From Labilibaculum sp. K2S (GTDB taxonomy: Bacteria > Bacteroidota > Bacteroidia > Bacteroidales > Marinifilaceae): a DNA stretch of 64,000 bases. Under the pieces are notes generated by a model. That model searched no databases. It was not told where the DNA came from and saw nothing but the letters and a program-made list of their open reading frames with translations. Below are positions 7,223 through 15,476 of the stretch, one piece after another. The first letter of the stretch is position 1, and every line of letters starts with the position of its first letter. The DNA lies in contig NZ_JAUCMW010000001.1 in assembly GCF_030372765.1 (NCBI RefSeq), positions 1 to 64,000 of the forward strand, given 5' to 3'. Both the position numbers and the translations under genes were made by a program.

Positions 7223-7300
7223 AAAACAGTATTTTTTAAGATTTGGTTTTTTCTTTTTTTCTTTTTTAACGGAGAGAGGAACAGGATTCTAATGAAATAA
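7220..7300 (+). CDS. Phe-rich leader peptide 2 of pheA
   Basis: This 26-codon frame begins MKTVFFKIWFFLFFFF, so eight of its first sixteen residues are Phe. It ends at 7300, 18 nt before the 5' arm of terminator 2. Its composition parallels the pheL leader of enterobacteria, and the next gene is prephenate dehydratase. The antiterminator strand CAGGATTCT (7282-7290) lies inside the last part of the frame, so a ribosome stalled at the Phe run leaves it free, while a ribosome reaching the stop codon covers it. This is the layout expected for attenuation by charged tRNA-Phe. Confidence 0.82.
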   Translation: MKTVFFKIWFFLFFFFNGERNRILMK

Positions 7301-7318
7301 AATGTAATATTATTCATA

Positions 7319-7348
7319 AAGAGTCCTGATTATTTGGGACTCTTTTTT
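7319..7348 (+). terminator. Attenuator terminator 2 in front of pheA
   Basis: AAGAGTCC (7319-7326) pairs with GGACTCTT (7337-7344), followed by a T run to 7348. The 5' arm AGAGTCCTG (7320-7328) can pair over nine bases, with one G-T wobble, with CAGGATTCT (7282-7290) in leader peptide 2. The two folds exclude each other. Confidence 0.85.
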
Positions 7349-7372
7349 GTGATGTAAAATCTAACTATAACC

Positions 7373-8212
7373 ATGGAGAAAAGAAAAATTGTAATTCAAG
7401 GAGTTGAAGGGTGTTTTCACCATTTGGCTGCTAATGCTTATTACGGAGAAGATGTTGAAATTATTCCTGCCGGTAATTTCGCCACACTTGTTGAATTAAT
7501 TCAAGACGAATCAGTATGCGATGGAGGAATTATGGCGATTGAAAATTCGATTGCCGGAAGTATTCTTCAAAATTACGGGCTCCTTCAGGATTCCGGTCTT
7601 GTAATTGAAGGGGAGATATTTCTGAGAATTAAGCAAAATTTAATGGCTTTGCCCGGGCAGAAAATTGAAGATTTAAGAGAAGTTCATTCCCATCCAATGG
7701 CAATTCATCAGTGTCGTGCTTTCTTTCACGATTATCCAAATATTAAATTGGTGGAAATGGAGGATACGGCCTTAAGTGCGAAGAATGTTAGAGACAATCA
7801 ATTGATGGGTGTAGGAGCTATTGCCGGTGATTATCCGGCAGAATTGTATGGTTTGGAAATTATAGCTGAGGAAATTGAAAGCATAAAAGACAATCAAACC
7901 CGGTTTTTTATTTTAAAGAGACAGAAAGATGTTGTTCCAAACGGAGGGTATAATAAAGCATCCTTATACTTTAGCACCAGTCATAAACCGGGGAGCTTGT
8001 CTTATATTCTGGATTGTTTTGCCAAGGAGAACATTAATCTCTCAAAAATTCAATCTCTGCCAATTCCAGGTATCAACTGGCAATATTTTTTTCATGTCGA
8101 TTTGGAATTTCAGGGCCCCCGGCAGTTTAGGGATGCGTTGGATAAAATATCAGCTTATACAAAAGGAATGCAAGTATTGGGGACTTACAACAAAGGTCTT
8201 GTGATCACCTAA
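7373..8212 (+). CDS. pheA: Prephenate dehydratase with C-terminal ACT domain
   Basis: The 279-residue enzyme converts prephenate to phenylpyruvate, the committed step to phenylalanine. The catalytic domain (1-185) shows IQGVEGCFHHLAA, AIENSIAGSI, VHSHPMAI and the catalytic NQTRFFIL near its end. The ACT domain (about 198-275) starts with SLYFSTSHKPGSLSYIL and has KIQSLP where classical PheA proteins have the Phe-binding ESRP motif. It has no chorismate mutase domain. The upstream leader carries two Phe attenuators, which supports the assignment and predicts repression when charged tRNA-Phe is plentiful. The stop overlaps that of the convergent pterin dehydratase by 4 nt. Confidence 0.95.
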   Translation: MEKRKIVIQGVEGCFHHLAANAYYGEDVEIIPAGNFATLVELIQDESVCDGGIMAIENSIAGSILQNYGLLQDSGLVIEGEIFLRIKQNLMALPGQKIEDLREVHSHPMAIHQCRAFFHDYPNIKLVEMEDTALSAKNVRDNQLMGVGAIAGDYPAELYGLEIIAEEIESIKDNQTRFFILKRQKDVVPNGGYNKASLYFSTSHKPGSLSYILDCFAKENINLSKIQSLPIPGINWQYFFHVDLEFQGPRQFRDALDKISAYTKGMQVLGTYNKGLVIT

Positions 8213-8478
8213 AAGACTTTCATCGAATCAAAAACTTTGTCGATACTATTGGCAAGAAGAATGTCTTTTTTTGTGATTTTACCCTTAGAGTGGGTGGTTA
8301 AAATTAGGCGTACATTTTTATAATTGTACAGTTTAATATCTGGATGGTGATCCAAATTTTCTGCTTCTGAAGCTACTAAATTTATAAAGTTGATAGCTTC
8401 GATAAAATTTGGGAGAACATAGTTTTTTACCAATTTACTGTCTATTTCGCTCCAACCTTGATCCAATAATATATCCAT
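8209..8478 (-). CDS. 4a-hydroxytetrahydrobiopterin dehydratase (PCD/DCoH)
   Basis: The 89-residue protein matches pterin-4a-carbinolamine dehydratase: FIEAINFINLVASEAENLDHHPDIKLYNYKNV contains the ExxxHHP active-site region, followed by LTTHSKGKITKKDILLA. The enzyme regenerates the pterin cofactor after aromatic amino acid hydroxylation. Its location tail-to-tail with pheA may reflect a link to phenylalanine metabolism, but no hydroxylase gene is in the window. The conserved region is complete despite the short N-terminus. Confidence 0.88.
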   Translation of the reverse strand: MDILLDQGWSEIDSKLVKNYVLPNFIEAINFINLVASEAENLDHHPDIKLYNYKNVRLILTTHSKGKITKKDILLANSIDKVFDSMKVF

Positions 8479-8532
8479 GATATTTTCATTTAGTATTTAA
8501 AGATACGGAAAGTACAAACCAAAGTAAATAGA

Positions 8533-8564
8533 AAAAACCGGGCAGCTTAATTAAGTTGTCCGGT
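8533..8564 (-). terminator. Terminator of the zincin-like lipoprotein gene
   Basis: ACCGGGCAGCTTAA pairs with TTAAGTTGTCCGGT (wobbles included). On the minus strand it is followed by TTTTTT. Confidence 0.8.
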
Positions 8565-8600
8565 ATCTGATTTCTTAATTGAAAGCTTGATAAAGTATTT

Positions 8601-9566
8601 TTATAATGCAAGCTCACGATCCAGTTCTTCGCCCATTATCTGGGCGCCGTTGTAAAGCACAGATCTTTCCTCTGCCTCCATATAAATATCGAATGGTAAG
8701 GAAATTTCATAGGCCGATTGAACCATCACTGCGATATCATCTTTGGCACCTAAGTGTGTTCTCCAGTTAGTTTCCGTTTCGTCAAGAAGGTATGCATAAA
8801 CGGGCCCGGAAAAATAAGCGAAGCAGTTTACAAAAGATGGAGATTCCCACATTGTATGCAGCTTATTTTGCAAATAGGTTTTCAAATCTTTATCGTTTCT
8901 GCATAATTTTTGAGCTGTATATTCGGCCATGCCTTCATGAATCTCAAATCGATTTTCACAGCCGTCACATTTGCCATACAATGCTCTGCGGTATTGTCGA
9001 AAACAGAGAGCATCAGTAATCGCTTGTTTTTTATTTTCTCCTTGGCTTTGCAATGCTAACTCAAGAGCTTTCCACTCCAGTTTCAACCAAAAACGAGCTT
9101 CCATTTCGTCCATATGGTTGTTGTTATAGGGTTCGGGTTTCAAATCCATTTCAGGTTGCACACAATGAAAAGCTTCATGAAGAATAATACATTGTCTTTC
9201 AACTTTATCTTCGGGCAATGGAAGGGGGATGATGGCCCAAATTTTATTGCCAATTTTAGCGGGTCCTTTTATCACATCAACAAAATTTGGGAGAATACCG
9301 GTGTAAATTTCATTATAGGAGGTTAAGCCTAACTTTTTACTATTGTTATTTGAGTAGATTCTTCCATTTTCTTTATCGACCAAAAGAATTGGAACATCGA
9401 GAGTTCTTCCCCAAAGCATGCCATTGTCTTCAGAGCACAATGTTTTGGTTTCCTTTAGAATAGCCTCAATTTCTTTAAGTTCATATGATTCTGCCATACT
9501 CAATGAACAGGACATTAGTTCTATGCCTAAAAAAAGGAAAATCCATATATAACTATATTTTTTCAT
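8601..9566 (-). CDS. Zincin-like lipoprotein with HEAFH motif, function unknown
   Basis: The 321-residue protein has a lipoprotein signal ending in LMSC (Cys20), so it is probably anchored in an envelope membrane. ILHEAFHCVQ carries an HExxH zinc motif at 130-134, and HEGMAEYTAQ near 215 offers a Glu in the place expected of a third gluzincin-type ligand. It is therefore likely a metallopeptidase or a former one. I do not recognise a named family. It ends abruptly (GEELDRELAL) right before a terminator, so a shortened C-terminus is possible. Substrate and partners are unknown. Confidence 0.6.
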   Translation of the reverse strand: MKKYSYIWIFLFLGIELMSCSLSMAESYELKEIEAILKETKTLCSEDNGMLWGRTLDVPILLVDKENGRIYSNNNSKKLGLTSYNEIYTGILPNFVDVIKGPAKIGNKIWAIIPLPLPEDKVERQCIILHEAFHCVQPEMDLKPEPYNNNHMDEMEARFWLKLEWKALELALQSQGENKKQAITDALCFRQYRRALYGKCDGCENRFEIHEGMAEYTAQKLCRNDKDLKTYLQNKLHTMWESPSFVNCFAYFSGPVYAYLLDETETNWRTHLGAKDDIAVMVQSAYEISLPFDIYMEAEERSVLYNGAQIMGEELDRELAL

Positions 9567-10050
9567 CTGAGTTGGTTAATTCGTTAATTGTCTGATTATT
9601 AATAGAATTATGATCCGTATTGAATCATAGTGGTTTCACACTCTTCATATATCAGTATTTGTGCCATTAACTCTAATTGTTTGTATGTCAGTATGTGAAG
9701 TGTTTCTGAGCTATTTTTATATAGTCTTAATCGTGTTGGGTATCGTACAGTCGCTGTTCGGATATGAACAATTTAAATGTTGGTGAACTAGAATCAGAAT
9801 AGTAAACCTGTTTTTAGTATCAATCAGCATTATTTGAATGATCTGGCATTCTAATTTTTCTCCAAATAAATGGCTAATCAACTTACTCCATTGCTTTGAT
9901 TGATATAATTCTGTATCTTAAAAAAGGAAACTTGTGAAAATTTTCAGTGTTCTAATTGGAAATGGATTTCAGTCTAAGTTTAGTAATTAAAATGCTAAGC
10001 GGAAGTGCAATAGATAAATGAAAGTATCTCTTTAACCTTAATCTAATTGA
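9567..10050. other. Intergenic region between divergent genes
   Basis: This 484-bp region separates the zincin-like lipoprotein and the antiporter and must hold both promoters. I found no good TAnnTTTG box for either. One short palindrome, GTTCGGATATGAAC (about 9755-9768), is the only notable symmetry. No coding frame is convincing. Confidence 0.4.
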
Positions 10051-12069
10051 ATGAATAATTACCTTGAAATAATTGTATTTATTGCGGGATTCCTGATCGT
10101 TGCAACAGCGGCTAATCGGATTTCAAAATATTTTCCAAAAGTAAAATTGCCGGTAATAACCGGTCTTTTATTTATCGGTATTATTTCCGGGCCTTTTGTA
10201 TTAAATCTAATTCCTAAGCCAGCTATATCTAAGCTGTATTTCATTAATGAAATTTCTCTTTCTTTTATCGCTTTTGTAGCTGGGGCTGAGCTTTACGTAA
10301 AGGAGTTGAAGGGAAGAATGAAAAGTATTAAATGGATGACTTTTGGGCAATTGTTTTTCACCTTCGTATTGAGTGGTATTGCTGTTATGCTTTTGTCTGA
10401 TCACATTCCTTTTTTAAAGGATGCAGGTTTTAATATGAAATTGGCAATCGTGATGCTTATAGGAGTTATTTTTGTTGCAAGATCACCTGTTTCTGCAATT
10501 GCAGTAATAAACGAAATGAGAGCCAAGGGACCATTTACACAAACGGCTATTGGTGTAACGGTAGTAAAAGATGTTTTGGTAATCATTTTATTTACCATTT
10601 GTTTCGCCGTAGCAGATGCTTTAATCTCAGATATTCCTTTTGATATTTGGTTGTTGATTATATTGATAGGAGAGTTATGCCTTTCCCTTTTACTGGGTTT
10701 TTTGCTTGGCACGCTTATGAATCTTGTTCTTGAGTTAAGATTAGTTACATGGATGAAGTCTTTTTTACTTCTGCTGTTTGGTTATAGTATCTATTTGTTA
10801 GCACATTTTGTGCATAAAAACAGTCAGATTTATTTTGGGTTCGATTTGTATATTGAGCCACTATTGGTATGTATCATTGGAAGTTTTGTTGTTGTCAATT
10901 TTGGTAAGTTTCGCAGAGAATTTGTAAAGATAATTCAGATGATCGTTCCTTTTGTTTATGTAGTTTTCTTTACACTTACAGGAGCTTCTATTTCAATAGA
11001 TATTTTAAAAGATACATGGGCAATTGCTCTTTTATTTTTTACGATTCGTTTAATAAGCATGGCTGTTGGTGCTTTTATTGGAGGCTCATTGGGCGGGGAT
11101 CCGATGCGTTTTAATCGTATTTCCTGGATGCCATATGTTACTCAGGCTGGTGTTGCTATCGGATTGGTTGAAGTTGTTTCAGTTAAATATCCCGAATGGG
11201 GATCGGAGTTTTCTACGATCTTAATTGCAGTAATTGTATTGAATCAAATTTTGGGGCCACCTCTTTTTAAGTGGTCAATATTGTTGGTCGGTGAAAGTCA
11301 TAAGAAAAGAGAGTTATTGCACGAAAATAAAATTCAGAAAGCTATTATTTTTGGTTTGGAGGGACAATCACTTGCTTTAGCACGTCAACTAATGGAACAC
11401 GGCTGGGCCGTTAAATTAGTAACCCGTAATGAGGAGAGAGCCAGGTTGGAATACCATGGGGTAGATGTAACTTATGTGAAAGAATTAAGTTTGCCAGAAT
11501 TAAAAAAGCTCGAAGCCGATAAAGCAGATGCGATAGTACTGTTGAATCAGGATGAGGATAATCTTAAGTTTTGCGAATTAGCCTACGAGCATTTTGGTAC
11601 CCGGGATATTGTTGTTCGGGTAAATGAGAGGAGTTATGTAAGTAAATTCCACGAGTTGGGAGCTCTGATTGTTGAACCTTCTACAGTGATGGTAAGCTTA
11701 ATGGATCACCTGGTGCGATCACCAATTGCCACCTCATTGTTGCTTGGTATGGAGAAAGATCAGGATACTGTGGACATTGAAATGCAAAATAAAGAATTGC
11801 ATGGCATCACTTTAAGGGATTTACAAATTCCTACCGATGTTATTATTTTGGCCACCAAACGTAATAACAATACCTTAATTTCAACTGGATACACACGACT
11901 TCGGTTGGGTGATGTGTTAACTGTTGTTGGTTCTGTGGAAAGTCTGGAAAAGGTTCGTTTAAAAATGGAAGATACAGACCTGCCTGGTTATAATAAATCT
12001 CGTTTTATGGGAAAATCAATTTCATTCAAAAGAAAGTCAATCAAGACAGATCTGGATTTACCAGGTTAA
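10051..12069 (+). CDS. CPA2-type cation:proton antiporter with C-terminal RCK domains
   Basis: The 672-residue inner-membrane protein has about 12 hydrophobic segments over residues 5-395 in the Na+/H+ exchanger (CPA2/KefB-like) pattern. A cytoplasmic tail follows. KAIIFGLEGQSLALARQL (near 425) starts an RCK_N/TrkA-N Rossmann-type domain, although the usual GxGxxG is altered to GLEGQS. A TrkA-C domain occupies about 565-655. Such proteins exchange K+ or Na+ for protons, with gating by nucleotide or other ligands. Ion specificity cannot be read here. Its 3' end overlaps the convergent TPR gene by 12 nt. Confidence 0.88.
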   Translation: MNNYLEIIVFIAGFLIVATAANRISKYFPKVKLPVITGLLFIGIISGPFVLNLIPKPAISKLYFINEISLSFIAFVAGAELYVKELKGRMKSIKWMTFGQLFFTFVLSGIAVMLLSDHIPFLKDAGFNMKLAIVMLIGVIFVARSPVSAIAVINEMRAKGPFTQTAIGVTVVKDVLVIILFTICFAVADALISDIPFDIWLLIILIGELCLSLLLGFLLGTLMNLVLELRLVTWMKSFLLLLFGYSIYLLAHFVHKNSQIYFGFDLYIEPLLVCIIGSFVVVNFGKFRREFVKIIQMIVPFVYVVFFTLTGASISIDILKDTWAIALLFFTIRLISMAVGAFIGGSLGGDPMRFNRISWMPYVTQAGVAIGLVEVVSVKYPEWGSEFSTILIAVIVLNQILGPPLFKWSILLVGESHKKRELLHENKIQKAIIFGLEGQSLALARQLMEHGWAVKLVTRNEERARLEYHGVDVTYVKELSLPELKKLEADKADAIVLLNQDEDNLKFCELAYEHFGTRDIVVRVNERSYVSKFHELGALIVEPSTVMVSLMDHLVRSPIATSLLLGMEKDQDTVDIEMQNKELHGITLRDLQIPTDVIILATKRNNNTLISTGYTRLRLGDVLTVVGSVESLEKVRLKMEDTDLPGYNKSRFMGKSISFKRKSIKTDLDLPG

Positions 12070-12636
12070 AAATACGGTAGTCCAGAATGCTAAAGGAACG
12101 ACTGTATTCCAGATCACTTCTTCCCGATGGCGGGCCCGGTAAATTCGTTCATTTTCAACTTGAAATCGCATTGATTGCAACATCGCATCATAATTTTGTT
12201 GTGCTGTTATTTCCCGTTCCTTTTGAATGTTGTCAAGATAAATAATTGCCTCCCGGCTTTTATTTGGATTGCTGTTTAAAACTTCAATTAAATCAGATTC
12301 TGATTCGTTCAAACGATTTAAGTGGTAAAGTGCCATGCCTCTTTGCAGTCGTACTTCTGACAGATAAGGTTTTTTACTCAGCACATGGTCAAAATCAAGA
12401 ATTGCTTCGTCGTATTTTTTTAATTGCATTTTTGCGTATCCTCGATCTTGAAAAATGGTGGAATAGTAAGGCATAATAGTAATGGCAGTGTCTAAGTAAT
12501 GGATGGCTTTTTCATATTCCCCCTGCAATATCAGAGTTCTTCCATTATCATGATATTCCATGTATCTTTCTACATTTTGGGAAAATACTCCGGAAAAACC
12601 GAAAACACCAATAAATAAAAATAACAGATTTTTCAT
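12058..12636 (-). CDS. Exported TPR-repeat protein
   Basis: The 192-residue protein has a signal peptide (ending FSGVFSQ). About three tetratricopeptide repeats follow over residues 25-130 (for example EYEKAIHYLDTAITIMP and KYDEAILDFDHVLSKKP), then a charged helix and a hydrophobic C-terminal segment (TVVPLAFWTTVFLTW) that may anchor it in a membrane. TPRs mediate protein contacts, and no enzymatic motif is visible. The last 12 nt overlap the antiporter gene on the other strand. Confidence 0.75.
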   Translation of the reverse strand: MKNLLFLFIGVFGFSGVFSQNVERYMEYHDNGRTLILQGEYEKAIHYLDTAITIMPYYSTIFQDRGYAKMQLKKYDEAILDFDHVLSKKPYLSEVRLQRGMALYHLNRLNESESDLIEVLNSNPNKSREAIIYLDNIQKEREITAQQNYDAMLQSMRFQVENERIYRARHREEVIWNTVVPLAFWTTVFLTW

Positions 12637-12703
12637 CGTAAAACAGTTTATATTTTATTGAATTAATTTTATGAACAGGAACATAAACTGTACCAAACTG
12701 CAT

Positions 12704-12732
12704 AAAAAAACCCTTCAATTATATCGAAGGGT
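12704..12732 (-). terminator. Terminator of the Cys/Lys-rich protein gene
   Basis: ACCCTTC pairs with GAAGGGT around an A/T loop. On the minus strand it is followed by seven T. Confidence 0.8.
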
Positions 12733-12753
12733 CTACAGATATCGAAGATATCC

Positions 12754-13110
12754 TTATGATTTTTTACAACATTCTTTTTTGCAGTCTTTAGGACATTTAG
12801 TTTCTGCCTTAGCTTCTTTAGTACAACAAGCTTTTTTACAGTCTTTTTCACATTTTTCTGCTTTAGCTTCCTTTGTGCATTTTTTTGCCTTATCACATTT
12901 TTCAGCTTTAGCGTCTTTGGTACAGCAGGCTTTTGTACAGTCTTTTTCACATTTTTTCTTTTCAACTTTTTTCTTCTCCTGATCCTGTTTTTGATCTTGA
13001 TTCTGAGACAAAGAAATTTCATTATCAAAGATTGAAATTACTGGTTGAGCAGCAAAACTTACTACATTTATTGCAAATACAAATAGGAGTCCAAATAATA
13101 ACTTTTTCAT
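12754..13110 (-). CDS. Exported Cys/Lys-rich repeat protein, possibly metal-binding
   Basis: The 118-residue protein has a clear signal peptide (MKKLLFGLLFVFAINVVSFA). After a Gln/Lys linker the mature part is built from degenerate repeats such as KDCTKACCTKDAKAEKC, with 14 Cys residues in CxxxC and CC arrangements and many Lys, Glu and Asp. The composition resembles metallothionein-like or metal-buffering proteins, but no named family is assigned. A frame on the same DNA (12669-13028) is an out-of-frame shadow rich in Lys. It lies divergent from a histidine kinase, 323 bp away, which makes it a candidate target of that system. Confidence 0.7.
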   Translation of the reverse strand: MKKLLFGLLFVFAINVVSFAAQPVISIFDNEISLSQNQDQKQDQEKKKVEKKKCEKDCTKACCTKDAKAEKCDKAKKCTKEAKAEKCEKDCKKACCTKEAKAETKCPKDCKKECCKKS

Positions 13111-13433
13111 GTTTTTTAATTTAAATGTTAATTAATCCGTTTTAGTCTAATTTTTAATTGGATATTACAAGAACGTAAAAGATCTTTTTATCTCTTGTTA
13201 ATGAATTGTTAAAGCATCAAAAACTCTTAAAATTTAAGCTAATTTTGGATTGTGAAAAGATCATAAAATATAAGAAGCTATTTAAATTTATTCTTAGAAA
13301 TTTCTACCAAATAAAAAGACTTGGAATAAGGCAAATTTGATACGGATAGTGGTTCTGTTTAAAGATAATTTAACGCAAATATGAGGTTTTGGGCCTGTGA
13401 AAAGGCTAAAGGATGTTAAGGGAGTATTAGTCT
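13111..13433. other. Divergent promoter region
   Basis: This 323-bp AT-rich region lies between the Cys/Lys-rich protein gene and the sensor kinase. No exact TAnnTTTG box was found. A short hairpin (GCCT/AGGC near 13392-13407) precedes the kinase start. Nothing else is recognisable. Confidence 0.35.
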
Positions 13434-14702
13434 ATGGGTTTGTTGTTTAAAAATATAATTCGAAAATTTAAGATTTATAGAATCCAGATATTTATTGTTA
13501 TATCAATAATTGTTCTGCTACTTCTTCTTTTAATTCAAATTCGATGGATAAGTAGAGCCAGAAGCTTAAATGAAGAACAATTCAATCATCGGGTTGGTTT
13601 GGCCTTGCATGAGTCTGTCAATGAGTTTACAAAAGATCAGGAAAGTTGTGAGAAAATGCGCGAATGCATGTCTAAATCGAAATACAATGCTTCGGATAGT
13701 GAACTTTTGAAGATGGAGGTGAGTCGCCTGGATTCAATTATTCATCAGCAATTTAAAAATTATCAGATTCAATCGCCGTATACCATTGAAGTATTAAGTA
13801 CTGCTGATGAACAACCTAAAAGCAAATGTTTCTACTACAGTTTGCGGAAAGCATTAAGTCACGATAAGGCAATATTAAATGTCTATTTCCAAAAAAGAGA
13901 GCAAAATTTAATGGATAGTATGGGAAGTATGTTTATTTGCTCATTAATTCTCATTTTAATTCTTTGTACATTCTTCGGGATAACCGTTTTTTCATTGATC
14001 AATGATAAAAAGATTTTGGGTCGAACTACTGATCTGATTAATAATATAGCACACGAGTTTAAGACACCAATGGCAACAATTTCGCTGGCCAGTGGAATGT
14101 TAAAACGAAATAAGGTTCATGGCGATCCCAATCAAGTAGTTCATTATTCAAGCATGATCTTTTCGGAGAACAATCGTTTAAAAAGTCAAGTAGAACAGTT
14201 GTTGAAACTGGCTTGCATGGAACGGGGAGAATTGCAGTTAAATTCGGATCAAATGAATTTACACTCCTTGTTAAAGGAGTGTTCCGATTGTATTTCTGTT
14301 CAACTGGCAGAGCGGGAAGGGAGCATAATATACAAGTTGAATGCTGAAAATGATATGGTTTGCGGCGATAAAGATTTGCTTCAAAATGTATTGTTGAATC
14401 TTCTGGATAATGCGGTGAAGTATTCAGAATCTAAACCAGAAATAGAAGTTGAGACTAAAAACATGAATGGACATCTTTATATAGCGGTATCCGATAAGGG
14501 AATTGGAATGACTAAAGAGGAACAGAAGCATGTATTTGACAGGTATTACAGAGCTTCAACCGGCGACTTACATGATGTGAAAGGTTTTGGTATTGGTTTG
14601 TCCTATTCAAAAATGATCATTGATTCCCATAAAGGCTCAATAAATGTTTTGAGCAAAAGAAACTCTGGTAGTACCTTTACTATTGTTTTGCCATCCATCT
14701 AA
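13434..14702 (+). CDS. Membrane sensor histidine kinase (RprX-like)
   Basis: The 422-residue kinase has TM1 at about 17-39, a periplasmic sensor of about 120 residues containing a CEKMREC Cys pair, and TM2 at about 162-188. The HisKA box NNIAHEFKTPMATISLA places the phosphoacceptor at His207. The HATPase_c domain follows with NLLDNAVKYS (N box), DKGIGM (G1), and GFGIGLSYSK (G2). It is followed after 9 nt by its response regulator. The pair resembles the RprX/RprY systems of Bacteroides, but the signal is unknown. Confidence 0.9.
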   Translation: MGLLFKNIIRKFKIYRIQIFIVISIIVLLLLLLIQIRWISRARSLNEEQFNHRVGLALHESVNEFTKDQESCEKMRECMSKSKYNASDSELLKMEVSRLDSIIHQQFKNYQIQSPYTIEVLSTADEQPKSKCFYYSLRKALSHDKAILNVYFQKREQNLMDSMGSMFICSLILILILCTFFGITVFSLINDKKILGRTTDLINNIAHEFKTPMATISLASGMLKRNKVHGDPNQVVHYSSMIFSENNRLKSQVEQLLKLACMERGELQLNSDQMNLHSLLKECSDCISVQLAEREGSIIYKLNAENDMVCGDKDLLQNVLLNLLDNAVKYSESKPEIEVETKNMNGHLYIAVSDKGIGMTKEEQKHVFDRYYRASTGDLHDVKGFGIGLSYSKMIIDSHKGSINVLSKRNSGSTFTIVLPSI

Positions 14703-14711
14703 AATTGTTTT

Positions 14712-15404
14712 ATGACCAATTCTAAAAATATATTGCTAGTTGAGGATGATCCTAATTTGGGTCTTGTTTTAAATGAATTTCTAAAAATGGAGGGCTTTTC
14801 GGTAAGTTTAGCCCGAGATGGGGAGAAAGGATTTGAGTCTTTCTCTAATTCTAGGTTTGACCTTTGTTTATTGGATTGCATGATGCCAAAAATGGATGGT
14901 TTTACTCTGGGGAAAAAGATTCGTGAAATTAATCAAGAGGTTCCCATTATCTTTTTAACTGCGAAATCGCTAAAGGAAGATAAATTGAAGGGTTTTGATT
15001 TGGGTGGAGATGATTATATCACGAAACCCTTTGATGAAGATGAGTTAGTACGGAGAATTAATGCGGTTCTAAAGCGTGTAAATACAGCTCCAGAAATAAA
15101 AGAACAAATATTTAATGTGGGGAAATTTGTATACGATCATGCAAATCTTACTTTGACTTTAAAGGGGGAGATTTCCCGTATTACCCAAAAGGAGGGTGAT
15201 GTTTTGTATCTATTACTGCAAAATAAAAATAACGTGTTGCGAAGAGAAGATATCTTGGTAAACGTTTGGGGCGAAAATGATTATTTTATGGGACGAAGCC
15301 TGGATGTTTTTATTACTAAACTAAGGAAGCACTTAAAATTGGATTCTACCATAAAAATTGAAAATGTGCATGGAGTTGGTTTTATTTTATCAGAAAACAA
15401 TTAA
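14712..15404 (+). CDS. OmpR-family response regulator (RprY-like)
   Basis: The 230-residue regulator has a receiver domain (5-120) with acidic pocket EDD (11-13), phosphoacceptor Asp55 in LLDCMMPKMDG, and the switch Lys in TKPFDEDE. A winged-helix DNA-binding domain occupies about 135-228 (ITQKEGDVLYLLLQ and RSLDVFITKLRKHL are typical). It should be phosphorylated by the kinase 9 nt upstream. Targets are not shown, but the divergent Cys/Lys-rich protein gene is a candidate. Confidence 0.92.
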   Translation: MTNSKNILLVEDDPNLGLVLNEFLKMEGFSVSLARDGEKGFESFSNSRFDLCLLDCMMPKMDGFTLGKKIREINQEVPIIFLTAKSLKEDKLKGFDLGGDDYITKPFDEDELVRRINAVLKRVNTAPEIKEQIFNVGKFVYDHANLTLTLKGEISRITQKEGDVLYLLLQNKNNVLRREDILVNVWGENDYFMGRSLDVFITKLRKHLKLDSTIKIENVHGVGFILSENN

Positions 15405-15439
15405 AATTCCAAACAACACATCAAAACCCATAAAAGTTG

Positions 15440-15447
15440 TAATTTTG
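15440..15447 (+). promoter_or_regulatory. Candidate -7 box for the YggS gene
   Basis: TAATTTTG matches TAnnTTTG, 29 nt upstream of the start codon. No clear -33 element was found. Confidence 0.35.
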
Positions 15448-15476
15448 AATCAGAAATTTAAAATCTGCAATTTGCT

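Noticed and set aside
12669-13028. Lys-rich 119-codon minus-strand frame
   Set aside because: It is out of frame with the Cys/Lys protein, which has a signal peptide and terminator; its Lys/Val bias comes from the repeats.
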